A program made the translations under genes and the position numbers. Below the pieces are notes generated by a model. The model did no database searches. It was not told the DNA's origin and saw only the letters and a list, made by a program, of their open reading frames with translations. 64,000 nucleotides of DNA from Nipponacmea schrenckii. Its lineage: Eukaryota > Mollusca > Gastropoda > Lottiidae. This document shows, piece after piece, positions 1 to 11,499 of this stretch (within the stretch, counting starts at the first letter, position 1; every line of letters starts with the position of its first letter). Location: the NCBI GenBank assembly GCA_030562195.1, contig JAUJPP010000012.1, positions 18,724,001 through 18,788,000 of the forward strand, written 5' to 3'.

Positions 1-2155
1 TTAAGATGCATGATTTGGAAATCTTATTATAAAATAAAGATACACATCTCTTATTCATTGAACATCGAACGGAACAAAATGTTAATGTTTCGATATTTAC
101 AAGATTCTCTAAGGTATAACCGTCGAATTTTAAGTCATCGTATGTCGGATGACGTAAGAGATACAAATCCGATGCACACACCGCAACCGTTGTTATTAAA
201 ATGATCAGAACCTTTTGAAAACATAATATATCCATTGTCAAACTTCAGTATATAAAAATATTCAAAATATAAAAGGTATATATATAAGATATATAAGATT
301 TAAAAACGATTATTAAATATGAAATCCTGCAATCTCAGGAAATATTTCATAAATTACTGTTTGAAATTATTCCCGAAGATACTGTTTCATAAGAAGAAGA
401 GATACCTAGATGATTGTTCTATTCCAAGTGGAACGACAGGTTTATTTTCTTTAAGTAAATGTTGTTTTTTTCAGCCTTAAGTCAACATTATTGATGTCTT
501 ACAGTTTTCGTCCTTTTTGCTTAAAGTTACACCTTTTTCTAGTATCTACTGGAATTCAAAAGATTTTTTTTTTAGTCCATTTAAGTTCAAGTATCCTGTT
601 TAATGTCCCCGTCCGAGGTCTGGGGTTTCTGTTATTCCAGAGGAAGTGTTGATATGTGGCAAACATATGTTAGTAGCCGTCAGAAGCACCAGAACTGTGG
701 TACTGTCGATTCCCTCAAAATATCTCAAACAAGACCGAGAAACATTACTTTCTGTCTTTGTCCAGTTTCTTCCAGATAAATGGCACGGATTGTCAACGTT
801 TCTCATTAAATATAACTCATTAAATAAATTGCTATAGTAAGTTCTAATGTAAATAATATTTCATTGATTACTAGTATAGTCTATCAGGGATCAATTGTTT
901 TAGATCATTCATTTTTAAATCATAAATGTACCTGATTTTCTAACTATTTATTGCTAATTGACAACATTCACAGACTGTTATATGTTGAATGTATTTGCTA
1001 CATGATTCTTTCTCCAGCCCTCTCCTATTATCATTATTGAAGATATTGCAACGTCAAGTAACAATGTGTTCATTAAGATTTATTTATTTAGAAGTATCAT
1101 TTCAAATTAAAGCATTGTTTTTCATTTATTTTAATCTGGAGATAACCTAAATTTCACCATCAATATCCATTATCTTATCATGAAAGTTATTATTACATAT
1201 ATATGATATCGATACACTCTCATCCCTATCACCTGTACTGTGACCCGTTGTTGAAATGATTAAGCGTTTTTCAAAAATGGCTTAGTTGTGTGAGTTTTCC
1301 AGATATTAAGGGATTCTGTTACTTTATGACACCAATTTTACTGATGAATATATACACATATTGACCAGTCTTGGAACTAGACATTTATGTTCATGCTTAG
1401 TCGCAGTATCCCTTTAAACTAAGATCACTACACTTCATTTTGTAGGAAATGAGAACAAAGCATTTAGAACAAGTGATTTGATTTGATTTGATTGTCCAAA
1501 ATTACCTAGAAAGATTGGATAATATTAAGCCATGCATACGTAATTTCCCTTACTTGTATTACCATGCCCTCGATGGAAAAATGACGAATGTGGTGTGTTT
1601 TGTTGTTGTAGAATTTTCTTTTATGACCCGTTGTACGAGTCTTTTCTGGCAATCGATGCTCTTACAAGCTCTTGTTGAATTATTTCCTTCGATCAGTTGT
1701 AGATTTATGTAGTAATTCATGTTAAAGAGAAATATTTTCTTAATTGAGTAAAAGGTGGATATCACATCCTTAACAATATAACTTTTTTTTACTTCTACTC
1801 GTGCATTCAAGTCTTCTAGCAACTAGAAATTGTGGGAATTGGCTTTCTATAGGTCATTTTTCTGTATACCATCCCATGAAATGATAAGTCGTTATATGAA
1901 ACATCAAACAGAAATAATTCTAAACTCCAATTCTAAACCCCCTAGAAAGTCAACACTTTCATAATCAAACTGATCAACAACAGACATTGATCACCACTAT
2001 CTGTCTCTGATACCTGATAGAACACCACCAATCGCTATCTGGATATTATCTAAATGTTGAACCATGATCATATGACGTTGATCAAGACGATGTGAAATTG
2101 GACCTCGTGGTCTGATAAGATTGTTAAATATAGTAACATGCAATCATTACATCGT
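1..2155. other. Intergenic, no gene seen
   Basis: AT-rich sequence with only short chance reading frames. It holds one copy of a dispersed repeat (1262-1425, listed separately) and a short TTTGA run near 1479-1497. No splice-bounded coding segment was recognised. Confidence 0.6.
1262..1425 (+). repeat. Dispersed repeat family C, copy 1
   Basis: About 160 bases containing GAGTTTTCCAGAT, TTAAGGGATT, a CTGATGAATA block and CATATTGACCA. The same blocks, in the same order, are found reverse-complemented at 10335-10525 and partly at 19470-19560. It is a dispersed non-coding repeat of unknown class; no terminal repeats were seen. Confidence 0.6.
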
Positions 2156-2164
2156 TATATATAC
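2156..2164 (+). promoter_or_regulatory. TATA-like box of His-tail gene 1
   Basis: TATATATAC lies about 95 bases upstream of the ATG at 2253, and an A/C-rich leader (TTTAAACATCACAGC) follows at a plausible start distance. The paralogue on the minus strand also has a TATAAA at a similar distance, which supports the call. The transcription start itself is inferred. Confidence 0.4.
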
Positions 2165-2252
2165 TAATTATTTCAACTTATTTAAACATCACAGCAAAGG
2201 AAACTTACGAAGAAACATCAACAGCAACAAGCTCTCTTAAGAACTATACAAT

Positions 2253-3226
2253 ATGAGCCGTTACCCAGGTAGGGTCGTGGGATATTTCTAGTGTTACTAT
2301 ATTATTTTGTACATTTGATTTGGTTTTTTGGCAAGAATGCTGTTGCTCGGATAATAGTTTTTGCATGGATATAAAAATTACAGAACCTATAGAATAAACT
2401 GGATCTATCGCTTTATCATGTTCATGCAATCTGAGTCTAAGTGGATTTTTTTAATTTCTGTGTTGTGGATCAGATGTATTTTGAAATTAATCTTCTTCAA
2501 CATCAATTGGATACAATATGACGTTATTCTTTACCAAGTATGGTGCAAATTAGAAGATTGTTCTATCAAATAACCTTACTTATGTTATAAATTCGTTTCA
2601 TTTATGTTTTTTTCTCACCCAATATCGTTACACGTTTATTACAGGATACCCATCTGCCCCACCCCCTCCATACGGATACCCTGGACAAGCACCCCCACCA
2701 CCAGCTGGGTACCCTTATCCACCACCACCAACATATGTCTACCCACAACCACCACCAGTGCAAACAATAATAGTCGAGGTGAGTGAACTCTTCATGATCT
2801 TGATTTGCTTCCAGTATATGTATTAGAATATTGACAATATCGTTTTCCTATACGGTGTGGGCAAGTTAAAGAGGGAGCTAATTGGGTCATGAACTGAAGC
2901 TGACAATGTTGTTTTTCTCTGGTAAATACTCACCGAGTCACACAAATTAGATTTATTAAGTCTATCAAATGTATGTACATTTAACACATTTGTCGGTGAG
3001 TCTCTTTAAAAACATACTGTGACCAACGTCGGAATTACCTTCACGGCAGGAATGCACAATCACCATTGGAATACAATACATTATGTTTGGATATTTATTT
3101 CAGGAAGGACATCACCATCACCATGGACATCACCATCATGGTATAGTTGATGAAATACTCCACCATGGTCTTGGACACCATCATCACCATGGACATCATC
3201 ACGGACATCACTATGACCATTGTTAA
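2253..3226 (+). CDS. Pro/Tyr-rich, histidine-tailed small protein 1 (three exons)
   Basis: Exons 2253-2268, 2645-2778 and 3104-3226 are joined by GT-AG introns with phases 1 and 0, giving about 91 residues. Exon 1 codes only for MSRYPG (the last codon is split). Exon 2 codes for a Pro/Tyr/Gly segment with a PPPY motif that ends in VQTIIVE. Exon 3 starts EGHHHHHHGHHHH, has a short conserved core GIVDEILHHGLGH, returns to His and ends YDHC. No signal peptide or membrane helix is visible, so it is probably cytosolic. The dense His suggests binding of a divalent metal, but this is inference. The N-terminal PPxY-type segment followed by a short V-rich strand recalls the N-termini of CYSTM-type proteins, with the Cys-rich membrane tail replaced by His; that likeness is loose. 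It has the same exon plan as the convergent gene at 6243-7873. Function unknown. Confidence 0.85.
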
Positions 3227-3395
3227 AATAATGCAAGGAGAAAACGTGGAAACCGCAATCTGTGATCTTTTTCGGAAATGTGTCTTAATGTGAAGCAGTT
3301 TTTACCATCCAGTCTTATATACATGAAAGAGCTCAATTTAATTATTCGTAACACTTTTAAAAATGTAATTCTGTGTCTGATTTCCTGTTACAATT

Positions 3396-3401
3396 AATAA
3401 A
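3396..3401 (+). promoter_or_regulatory. Poly(A) signal of His-tail gene 1
   Basis: AATAAA lies 170 bases after the TAA stop at 3224-3226, a normal 3' UTR length for a gene this small. Confidence 0.6.
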
Positions 3402-6155
3402 ACGTACCCTGAAAGTTGTGATTTCCGTCACTTCCAGATGATCTTTATCTTCTAGAACACTAAAAAAAACTGTTTCTCAGGGCAAATTATTTCGCTCTTA
3501 TGTTTATTTGTATATGTGTATTATTCTCCTACCCAAATCGGCTGGGGTGTGCAATATTCCATTATGTGCCAAAATGTAAGATATACTGTTGATATATTAT
3601 ATTATAACGTCCTAATGGGTATCCAATTGTTATTGTTATACTTAAATAAAAGAAAAGTTTTGATATAATATTGCCTTCTTTCTTCCATAAAACCACTTTG
3701 ATACGATTCTTCAAATCTACTGGACATGTTAACAATAGGGAATTGTTGGATTTCAGCTCCAAACGGCTTTTAAATTGAGTTGTAGAAAGTCGTCTGTACC
3801 CACGAGAAAGCGATGGCAAATGCGAGGCAGCAAGCTCTTAGTCAGACTTGATTGTTCAGAGGGGCAATGAAGTATCATTTTTAGTTGAAGTAATCCTAAT
3901 AAGAGATATTCTAATGAATGGGTAAAATACTAGTTTTTTGTAGGCCTATCTTGGTAAACCCGATCTAGAACATTATTAAGTTAAGATCATAAATTATGAC
4001 GAAGTCGTTCTTATTGACGCACGCATGCGTTCCTCTCGTTTATTTTGGTATTCCATTTATTATCCACAGCAACAGAAAAAAATTCATCCATTATCTTTTA
4101 GCAAACACATACTGAATTAATTTAAATCCAATTTTAACTCAACATATGATCTCCCTTTGTGCAGGACAAGATACGAAAAATAATTCTTGTACAGCTCACT
4201 TCATTTGAAGACAATTAGAGTGAAATGGATTTCCCAAGTCTCACGTCCACATACAGTTAAATCATGGATAATTCATTAAAAATGATAATATTTATAAATT
4301 GGTAAGCTTTGATTAGTGACTCGAAACAATAAGAGAACCAAACTGTAACGTCATTAGATCAGGTTAAATGACCATGGAAACGAAAACTAGCGGAGAAACG
4401 AAATTGGAATGTAATGTCAATCCGATTGATCATGGGTTGCCTTTACTGTTTATTTATTGAACAATTCAACAGTCATTTTCTTACTGTCAGTTCAATTATT
4501 CTAAATTCTATAGGTCAAAACATGTCTTTAAAATGAATAGATTGTATTGTTCTTTACCAAAATAGTTTAGATCGAATATCGATTATAGATCGTACTACCA
4601 TTTCCTTGCCAGATATAATAGTAATAAATCATGCTTTAAAGATTTCAAAAGAATTTCTGAACCTATGTCTAAAGAGCTTTTGAAAAAATTATTAGATGAA
4701 ATATGAGTTCTCATGGAAAGTTTCAACCCAGGAAAAAAATAAACCCATGATAAAATATACTATAGTTTCTTTATATTTTAACCCTTTTGTTCAAAGCAAC
4801 AGTATTAAGCGTTTTGCCTTAGTACACCCATGAACAAAGCAACTGATATTTGAAAGCACCGAGCTTAGAACAGTGGGTTGTTTACTGCGTTAATTGTTCA
4901 AGTCATATAAATTAAAGGCCTTTTTAGGTATAGCTAAATTGTATGAGACATATATATATTTTTTATGGATTTTAGATTATGATTTGTTAAATTAACTGAT
5001 CTGCTTTTCTTATGTTCTGGGCTTAACGACATTGATTTACTATTTGTAACGACATGGAATCTCTGAAAAGGAATTTGAGCGGTCAGTGTAAAATTCCGTA
5101 TGCCCGTAATGTTTGAATTCCCCGCATTGGGTCAGACAAGATTAAAACGTCGAAACTAAATTCCCACCATAGGTCGTGCACAATTTCAGGATCAAAACAT
5201 TTAACAAGCGATATATTGGTTGATTACGACTCCCTAAGCAGTCCGTCGGTTTAAATGCTACGAGGCAGTAGAGGTACGTTTCATGTTCTTCCCCGGCTGC
5301 CTCCTTATCTATTAATACGTTCTTCTGAATTTTGAAGAAAACGATAATAGAGTAGATGAACCAAAAGTGCAAACATCTGCCATTCAAAACTAAATCTGAT
5401 TTATGGCTGGTAATAACAGTACAGTGCTCTTTCTTTGGCAAAGGTTTAACCATATTTGGGATAAGCGACTTCTCTTTTATACATTTTGAAAGAGAATGTA
5501 GGCATGCCTTAAGTCAAGGTTTAGATTAAGTACGCCGCGCACGGGCCTATGGCTCATAATCAAGGGTCAAGGGAACTAATGGGACACATCGGATCACAAA
5601 GTTTTAATTTTCACATATTAACAGTTGAATCATATCAATTGATAGACATCATTATTTACACGAAAAAAAAAAAGATAATTGATTTTTGCCCCCCCCCTCC
5701 CTAAAAAATAATCGCTTTTGAAATATTCGTTTTTGTATGTAAAATGTTTCGATCCTGAAATTGTTCAAGACCTGTGGCGAGAATTTAGTCCCTATTTTTT
5801 TAGTCTTTTCTGACCCAATTTGGAATATTTGGACAGTTCGGGAATTCGAAATTTTACACTAACCGTAATTTGAGGTGATTGTTGTAGGATTACGGAGAAG
5901 AGCTACCTGCTATAGTCTGTTCAGGATACGAGATTTATTACCTGTTGATTGGTTACAAACAGCATTAGAAGGATTACAAAAGTAATAATCCCCATTTAAC
6001 AAATTTAGCTTTATTTTCTATTCATTTGCCAGAGTACATTTTCTGAAAGGGCGATGAAGGTTATATTGTCACGATATCTGCATTAACTCTCTATGACAGA
6101 CTTTTTAAATAATCAAATTTTAATGCGAAAACATTTTTAACATTTCAAACCATTG
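3402..6155. other. Intergenic between the convergent His-tail genes
   Basis: About 2.7 kb of AT-rich DNA between the 3' ends of two convergent paralogues. There are poly-A and poly-C runs near 5665-5700 and small unsupported frames. No gene or clear mobile element was recognised. Confidence 0.55.
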
Positions 6156-6161
6156 TTTATT
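6156..6161 (-). promoter_or_regulatory. Poly(A) signal of His-tail gene 2
   Basis: TTTATT on the plus strand reads AATAAA on the minus strand, 82 bases past the stop codon at 6243-6245. Confidence 0.55.
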
Positions 6162-6242
6162 TTATACAGTGTTCAATAATCTCTTGATAATTTCATTCTT
6201 TTTGTTACAAAATAATGCTGATGTTCCTTCACAGTCTGTCAT

Positions 6243-7873
6243 TTAATGGTGATGTCCATGATGTCCATGGTGTCCATGGTGTCCGTGATGTCCATGGTGA
6301 TCGTGGTGATCATGTCCTCCCAGTGCATGAAAGATCCCATCAATTACTCCGTGTCCACCGTGATGTCCATGATGAGAATCATGGTGACCATGATGAGGAT
6401 CATGGTGACCATGGTGATGTGAATCATGGTGATGATGAGGGTCGTGGTGACCGTGGTGGTGATGTTCCTTAAAAGAGTAAAATAGATAATCAATTTCACA
6501 ATGTACACAAAACGGTACCTCAGAAGGCCTCTCGACAATAAATATACAGTTCATGGATATTTCGTTCTTCAACTATTCCTTGTTATAGTTAAGATCTTGA
6601 TTCTGACCGGTCGCATTCCTTAAAAAGGGGTTGGAAATTTCAGTTACAAATTTCATACCATTGAGATCTGACATGCCTGGTGCTATTGACCCCTTAACAA
6701 TCCTCCAACTCGGTCCCTCCACCTAATGCCTCTATTGAAACGCATCTTATCTGAGTCCATGGCAAGCTCATTTGTGGATAAAGGCGGGATAGATTATGTG
6801 AAAAGAGACCCCAAAGATTAAGAACAAAAAAAAAAAGCGATCTAGATGCAAAATGGAACAAACGCAGCACCTTTACAACAGGCTTAGTCATCCAGATCGA
6901 TCAAGATGGGTTTCTCGATTCATTTGGTATATAACGATTATTACAATTTATCTAAGATATATTTCCAAAATAATTATGATTCTTACCTCGACTACGACTC
7001 TCTGTACTGGTGGTTGTGGTGGATAACCGTATGGTGGTTGTCCATTAGGATAACCTATAATAGAATTAATATATAGGACTTAGTCCACTTAAACATTCTA
7101 TGCTAATGTTTTTTATCCGTAATATTTTTAGAAATCCTCTCTCTCCCTCCCTTTTTGGTATTTTGCATGCCCATATTTTAATACTTTGGTCTAATTTATG
7201 TCTGGAAATGCACTTTCTTTTAGAAATTTCGAGACGATAAGAATTTTTTTTTAAAATAGTGGTCTTGTGTGCAGTGACAGTCAAGCGGATGTTGATACAA
7301 TGTACTGCTTTACTTTCATTTGCCTAGTTCAGAATTGTTATATAAATATATTGAATATTGAAACTAACTATTGACCAGACCCTTTCATGTGACATATTAG
7401 AAAGTTTTCAGCGTGTTTTCTGAAAATAGTTATAGAAGGTTGTATTTCGTGATTTAAACAGATGGCAAATGAATTAGAGTCTATATTTATACATTGACAT
7501 CGGCACAGGTCCAGGGTTACTTCCCACTTGCCCTTTCCGTATTCACCACTTCCTAATGCCCCCCCCCCCAATTTATTCCCATTTCGCCACTCCCCATTAT
7601 TCCGGATTAGCCCTATGTTCCAACTTATCCTTTTTTCTTAGACCGACCCCTTTTTCAATTCGCCCCTTGCCCATTCCCATTTCATTTACGCAAGAATTGG
7701 ACAGTATGATTGTTAGTCGAAGGTTTAGAAAAATAATTCCAAAGGACATACACAGTCGTGATCAGCGCTAAAGATCCCTCAACGACTGGAAGTTGATAAC
7801 AGGCCTAGTGTGCTTTAGAGTGCAAAAAATCGACCAAAGAAATTTGAACCTATTTACCTGGGTAGTTGCTCAT
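6243..7873 (-). CDS. Pro/Tyr-rich, histidine-tailed small protein 2 (three exons)
   Basis: Exons in transcript order are 7858-7873, 6987-7054 and 6243-6467. GT-AG introns fall at the same phases (1, 0) as in the paralogue at 2253-3226, and exon 1 has the same 16-base length. The product is about 102 residues. It starts MSNYPG, has a PPYGYPPQPP segment ending VQRVVVE, then a tail of HH/HHG/HHDP/HHDS units around a core GVIDGIFHALGGH, and ends in repeated HHG. The core matches GIVDEILHHGLGH of gene 1, so both the hydrophobic patch and the poly-His have been kept. The tail is longer and more Asp/Ser-punctuated than in gene 1. No signal peptide or transmembrane segment is seen. Metal binding is plausible but unproven. 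The plus-strand frame over the tail is a mirror of the simple coding sequence. Confidence 0.85.
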
Positions 7874-7947
7874 GTTGATTTTTCTATTCGACTGTTTATC
7901 TAAAGAACTGTATTGTTTATATTGCAAGTTTGTTATGGATCCCAATA

Positions 7948-7953
7948 TTTATA
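7948..7953 (-). promoter_or_regulatory. TATA-like box of His-tail gene 2
   Basis: The minus strand reads TATAAA about 75-80 bases upstream of the ATG at 7873. The position mirrors the TATA-like element of the paralogue. Initiation downstream of it is inferred. Confidence 0.4.
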
Positions 7954-8735
7954 AAATCATATTACAAAGTGGGCGTTCTGTACCACGTGGATAATACGTC
8001 ACCACTGACCACTGTTCTATATTTAACTTTGAATTTGTAATGGAAAAATGAAAGTGCTCGTTTACACTTACAACCGCCATTTTGAAAATCTCTTTTTCAG
8101 AAATCTCTTCCCAAATAACATTGTTCTTTGGTAACCTTGGGACAACCTTGCGCAGATGCTTCTCAATAAAACCATCAACGCTTGTATTTTTATCTTTGAT
8201 ATTGGTCTTTGCTAGTAACTTGACAGATCGTTTTGTATAATTTATATACGGTTGTCAGATACCAAATTTGTGTTTCATCAAGGTTAGTTTCCGATGGTTT
8301 CAGATTGGTAGTAACCATAGAAGTCTTTTGTAGTTGATTCTATGTCCCAGGGTCAACATCAATAGACAAACTTAAGGATATTAGCTCTGAAATGTTTCCT
8401 ACTACTGAAATTTAGAATTCATTGTTTGAAATTTAAATGAATCTTGCTAACCGTTTTCTGTTAAGATTGATCAGGTTTGTGGGGCATTGACAAATGAAAA
8501 CAGTTTGATTATACAGTAAAACTTGTACTAGCGATCACTTGTATTCACAACCACCCTTCCATATAATTTATGTATAATGTCCTAGGTCGGTAATAGTAAA
8601 AGTGTCCTTGTGGTGAAAACATCGAATTTCACACTTTCTTCATAAAGCATAATAATTTTGAAAAAAATAAATAAAGAAATCTCCATATTCATATTGACAA
8701 TTGTTTTTCCTACTTGCCCTTGACTTAGCACGCAC

Positions 8736-8747
8736 ATAATAATAATG

Positions 8748-8804
<57 letters not shown>
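8736..8804. repeat. ATA/ATG trinucleotide microsatellite
   Basis: About 23 units of AAT interspersed with GAT (ATAATAATGATAATAATG then pure AAT). This produces a spurious poly-Tyr frame on the minus strand. Confidence 0.95.
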
Positions 8805-8806
<2 letters not shown>

Positions 8807-8859
8807 CTAAACTGTGAACAGTACTGAGAGTGGCAAACAACCCCTATGGGGCCACTTGA

Positions 8860-9260
8860 TATAAGGTCACATGATATAGCCTTTTTTAAACACTCAAAAC
8901 AAACTTTTTAACAACCATTATAAGCATATGTATGGACAGCTTAGGTCAAGTACATTATTTGACTTGAAAATTATAAAGGTAATTGAAGGTCAAGGTCACT
9001 TGATATAGCCTTTTGAATTTTTTAAAAAACTAAAACGGGTACAAAAAAATTGTTGTTGACCATTATAGGCCTATGTGTGGATAGCAAAGGTCAAGAACAT
9101 TCTACTTGTAAAAATTCAGGGTCATTGAAGGTCAAGGTCATTTGATATAATTGTTGTCGATCATAATAGGCATATGTGTGGGTCAAGAATATCCTACTTG
9201 AAAAAATTCAGGGTCATTGAAGGTCAAGGTCATTGTATTTGGCCTTTTGAATTTTCAAAA
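8860..9260. repeat. Degenerate ~100-135 bp tandem repeat with AAGGTCAAGGTCA
   Basis: Three diverged units. Each has a GATATAG/GATATAA block, a CCATTATAGGC-ATATGTGTGG block, GGTCAAGAACAT and then TTGAAGGTCAAGGTCA. TCAAGGTCA is the extended nuclear-receptor half-site sequence, but here it is a feature of the repeat. A lone related stretch occurs in a MED12 intron near 57215. Confidence 0.75.
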
Positions 9261-9434
9261 AAATTCAATCGGGCATTAAAAAAATTTAAATTTGAAAATC
9301 AAAATTCTGTTCCCAACAAGTTTTAGATAAAGTAACAAGGTTTCGAAGAACACCAAAATCGGACAAATCGGATAAAAATTAGCGGACTTATTAAAATTTT
9401 GCTGAATGTTACCGTTCTGTGATGACACATAAAG

Positions 9435-9600
9435 TATCACTTCCGGTTTGGATTTTTTATTCTAAAAGGGTTCTAATTATGCCTGATAGTATATATGTGT
9501 AGCTTTTGTATTGATTTCTTACATACACCGGAAGCTGGTGACCCAACGCGGTTCTAAAAAACCGGAAGTTCTCACGCAAGAACCGGAAGTGGTAAAAAAA
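9435..9600. other. Cluster of CCGGAAG motifs
   Basis: CACTTCCGGTT (near 9440), CACCGGAAGC (9528), ACCGGAAGTT (9560) and ACCGGAAGTG (9580) all fall within about 150 bases. They resemble ETS-family sites. The cluster directly follows the AAGGTCA array and may belong to the same degenerate repeated element rather than to a promoter. No gene starts nearby. Confidence 0.4.
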
Positions 9601-11220
9601 AATTTATGATGCGGTTTTATTTCTATAGGCGACTCTATATTCTGTAATTTTCAAAGCGATCGGATAATTAGCAACAAAGTTATGCAATTATTCAATTATT
9701 ATTATGCAATTTCTAACTACTGATGCGTAAAAATTTTATTTTATATATTCATTTTCTATTCCAGTACGTATCTTATCGTATTTTTCAAACCAAATGTCTA
9801 TACCATTTTCGAGTTGGGCTAGGGAGCTTCCCGAAAAAAAAAAAAGTCTAATGAAAACAAAGAGTGGCAAATTTCTAATTTGCCACTCAAAAAAAACTCT
9901 TTATTTTACATGGGTCAGAATAAGGCCCAATACACAAGGACATGGTCCTGTCTCACATTCAGTCATTATTACAGATTTTGAAACCTTTTAATTTGTTCTG
10001 TCTACTGACGTGGTATTAAAATGGACGGTCTATGATATCGTGAGTTGAACTGGTAATTAAAGTAATTAAAGACAATCGTGGTTGTTGTTTCACAATAGAG
10101 ATGATAAGATAAAGGATGATTTCGACATATTATGATATCACGAGTTAAACTTTTATCTAGATTCTGTTTCTTACTTACCTACTTTAATTAAACATAAGAT
10201 GGTGGTGGGGAGGTGGGGTGAGCAGGTACGCGGTAGCATCAACATATCGAGAATTTTGTACTCGAATTCCTTGTGAAAATGGTTAAGTCAAATTTTAATG
10301 TAGTGGGTAGCTGCCAAATCAAAGCCGATATACTAGTAATCATTAAAGTGATACGGCGTCTCAGCATGAACATACAATTTTAGTTCTCAAGAATGGTCAA
10401 TATGAGTATGTATTCATCAGGGAACTTACCTGGTGCCATCAAATAACATAATCCCTTAAAATCTGGAAAACTCGCAAAACACAGAATCATTTTATTTAAT
10501 GTTTTTCAATAATCAATTACGAAATTATGGATAATTACTAATTTTTTTTTTTTGATTTATCGGATTATATATTTATAATTGATAATCATTCTAAGATTCA
10601 GTATTCCTTTAACAATAAAGTCGCTTACTTAATGTAATTTAGTTGATCGGTTGAAAAAATAAATAGATTAGGTTATTAAATATATTAAGTCATATAAACA
10701 GCCAATAACTACCATAATCATAATAAGTTTTGGAAGAATGAAGAAGATGGAGTTACTCACGTAAACACCACCCGGGCCGAATTTCACTGCCATGACATTC
10801 GACCCTACTAGATCCCACAATATCTCAAACCATCAAACCATCAAACCAACAATTTCCAAATCATGCACTTGATCCCAAATTAAAAAACTACTTAGTCAGG
10901 ATATCAGCATGGGCTGTCAGGGACGTTAACTAGTCACCCACCACCATAACCTTGAACAGATACTTATGTTTAATAATTACTTGTATGTGTTTTTTAGGCT
11001 TTAAATTACAATTTGTTTCTTTCTTTGTGTTATATTTCTTTTGCATTGTAATCTAACAAATGTTCTACAAAAGTCCCGTTCTAATGACGGTAGTTAACTT
11101 AGTCAAAGTGTGTCATATAGAACACATTTCTTGATAACATAATCAATAGTAGGAGATCAAAACGTAATCAGACACAATACTCAAGTAACCAATCAATTTG
11201 GAAATGAAATGAATAAAGTA
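9601..11220. other. Intergenic with one dispersed repeat
   Basis: AT-rich sequence without a supported gene. A copy of repeat family C lies at 10335-10525, and a G-rich patch at 10200-10225. Confidence 0.5.
10335..10525 (-). repeat. Dispersed repeat family C, copy 2
   Basis: This is the reverse complement of the 1262-1425 copy. It shares GAGTTTTCCAGAT, TTAAGGGATTATGTTA, CTGATGAATACATA and CATATTGACCATTCTTG when read on the minus strand. Confidence 0.6.
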
Positions 11221-11221
11221 T

Positions 11222-11485
11222 CACGCCATGCAGTGTTCATTTGGGGAAATTTTGCCAGGACAGCGGCATGAGCGTACCATTTGCGCGATTCCCAACAGTC
11301 GAGGGATATTTAACGTTTACAGGGATTCGGTTGATTGTCACATCCGAACGACTAGACGCTTACTAGACGCTTTTTCAATTCCAGTCTCTCCGACCTTCAT
11401 CACTGACAAGAGGAAACTGGACTGAAAAGTTCATCTCGACCTTTGCCGGGATTGAACCCTTGAGCTTACCCACCACGGCGCCCCC
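11222..11485 (-). repeat. tRNA-derived SINE (family A), 3'-shortened copy
   Basis: On the minus strand it starts with a tRNA-like head. The A-box-like segment GCCGTGGTGGGTAAG is at 11465-11479 and the B-box GGGTTCAATCCC at 11448-11459. The body shares CGACTAGACGC, TCGAGGGAT-TTTAACGT and GCCAGGACAGCGGCAT (plus-strand readings) with copies at 52007-52340 and 62585-62960. Its tail is shorter than in those copies. Confidence 0.8.
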
Positions 11486-11499
11486 AATTCATTTGAAAC

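Noticed and set aside
5142..5453. 103-codon minus frame
   Set aside because: No domain, no homologous exon in the neighbouring paralogue pair; consistent with chance.
6215..6472. 85-codon Asp/Gly/His/Val plus-strand frame
   Set aside because: Mirror of the His-rich exon of the minus-strand gene; ATG/GTG repeats read in the other strand.
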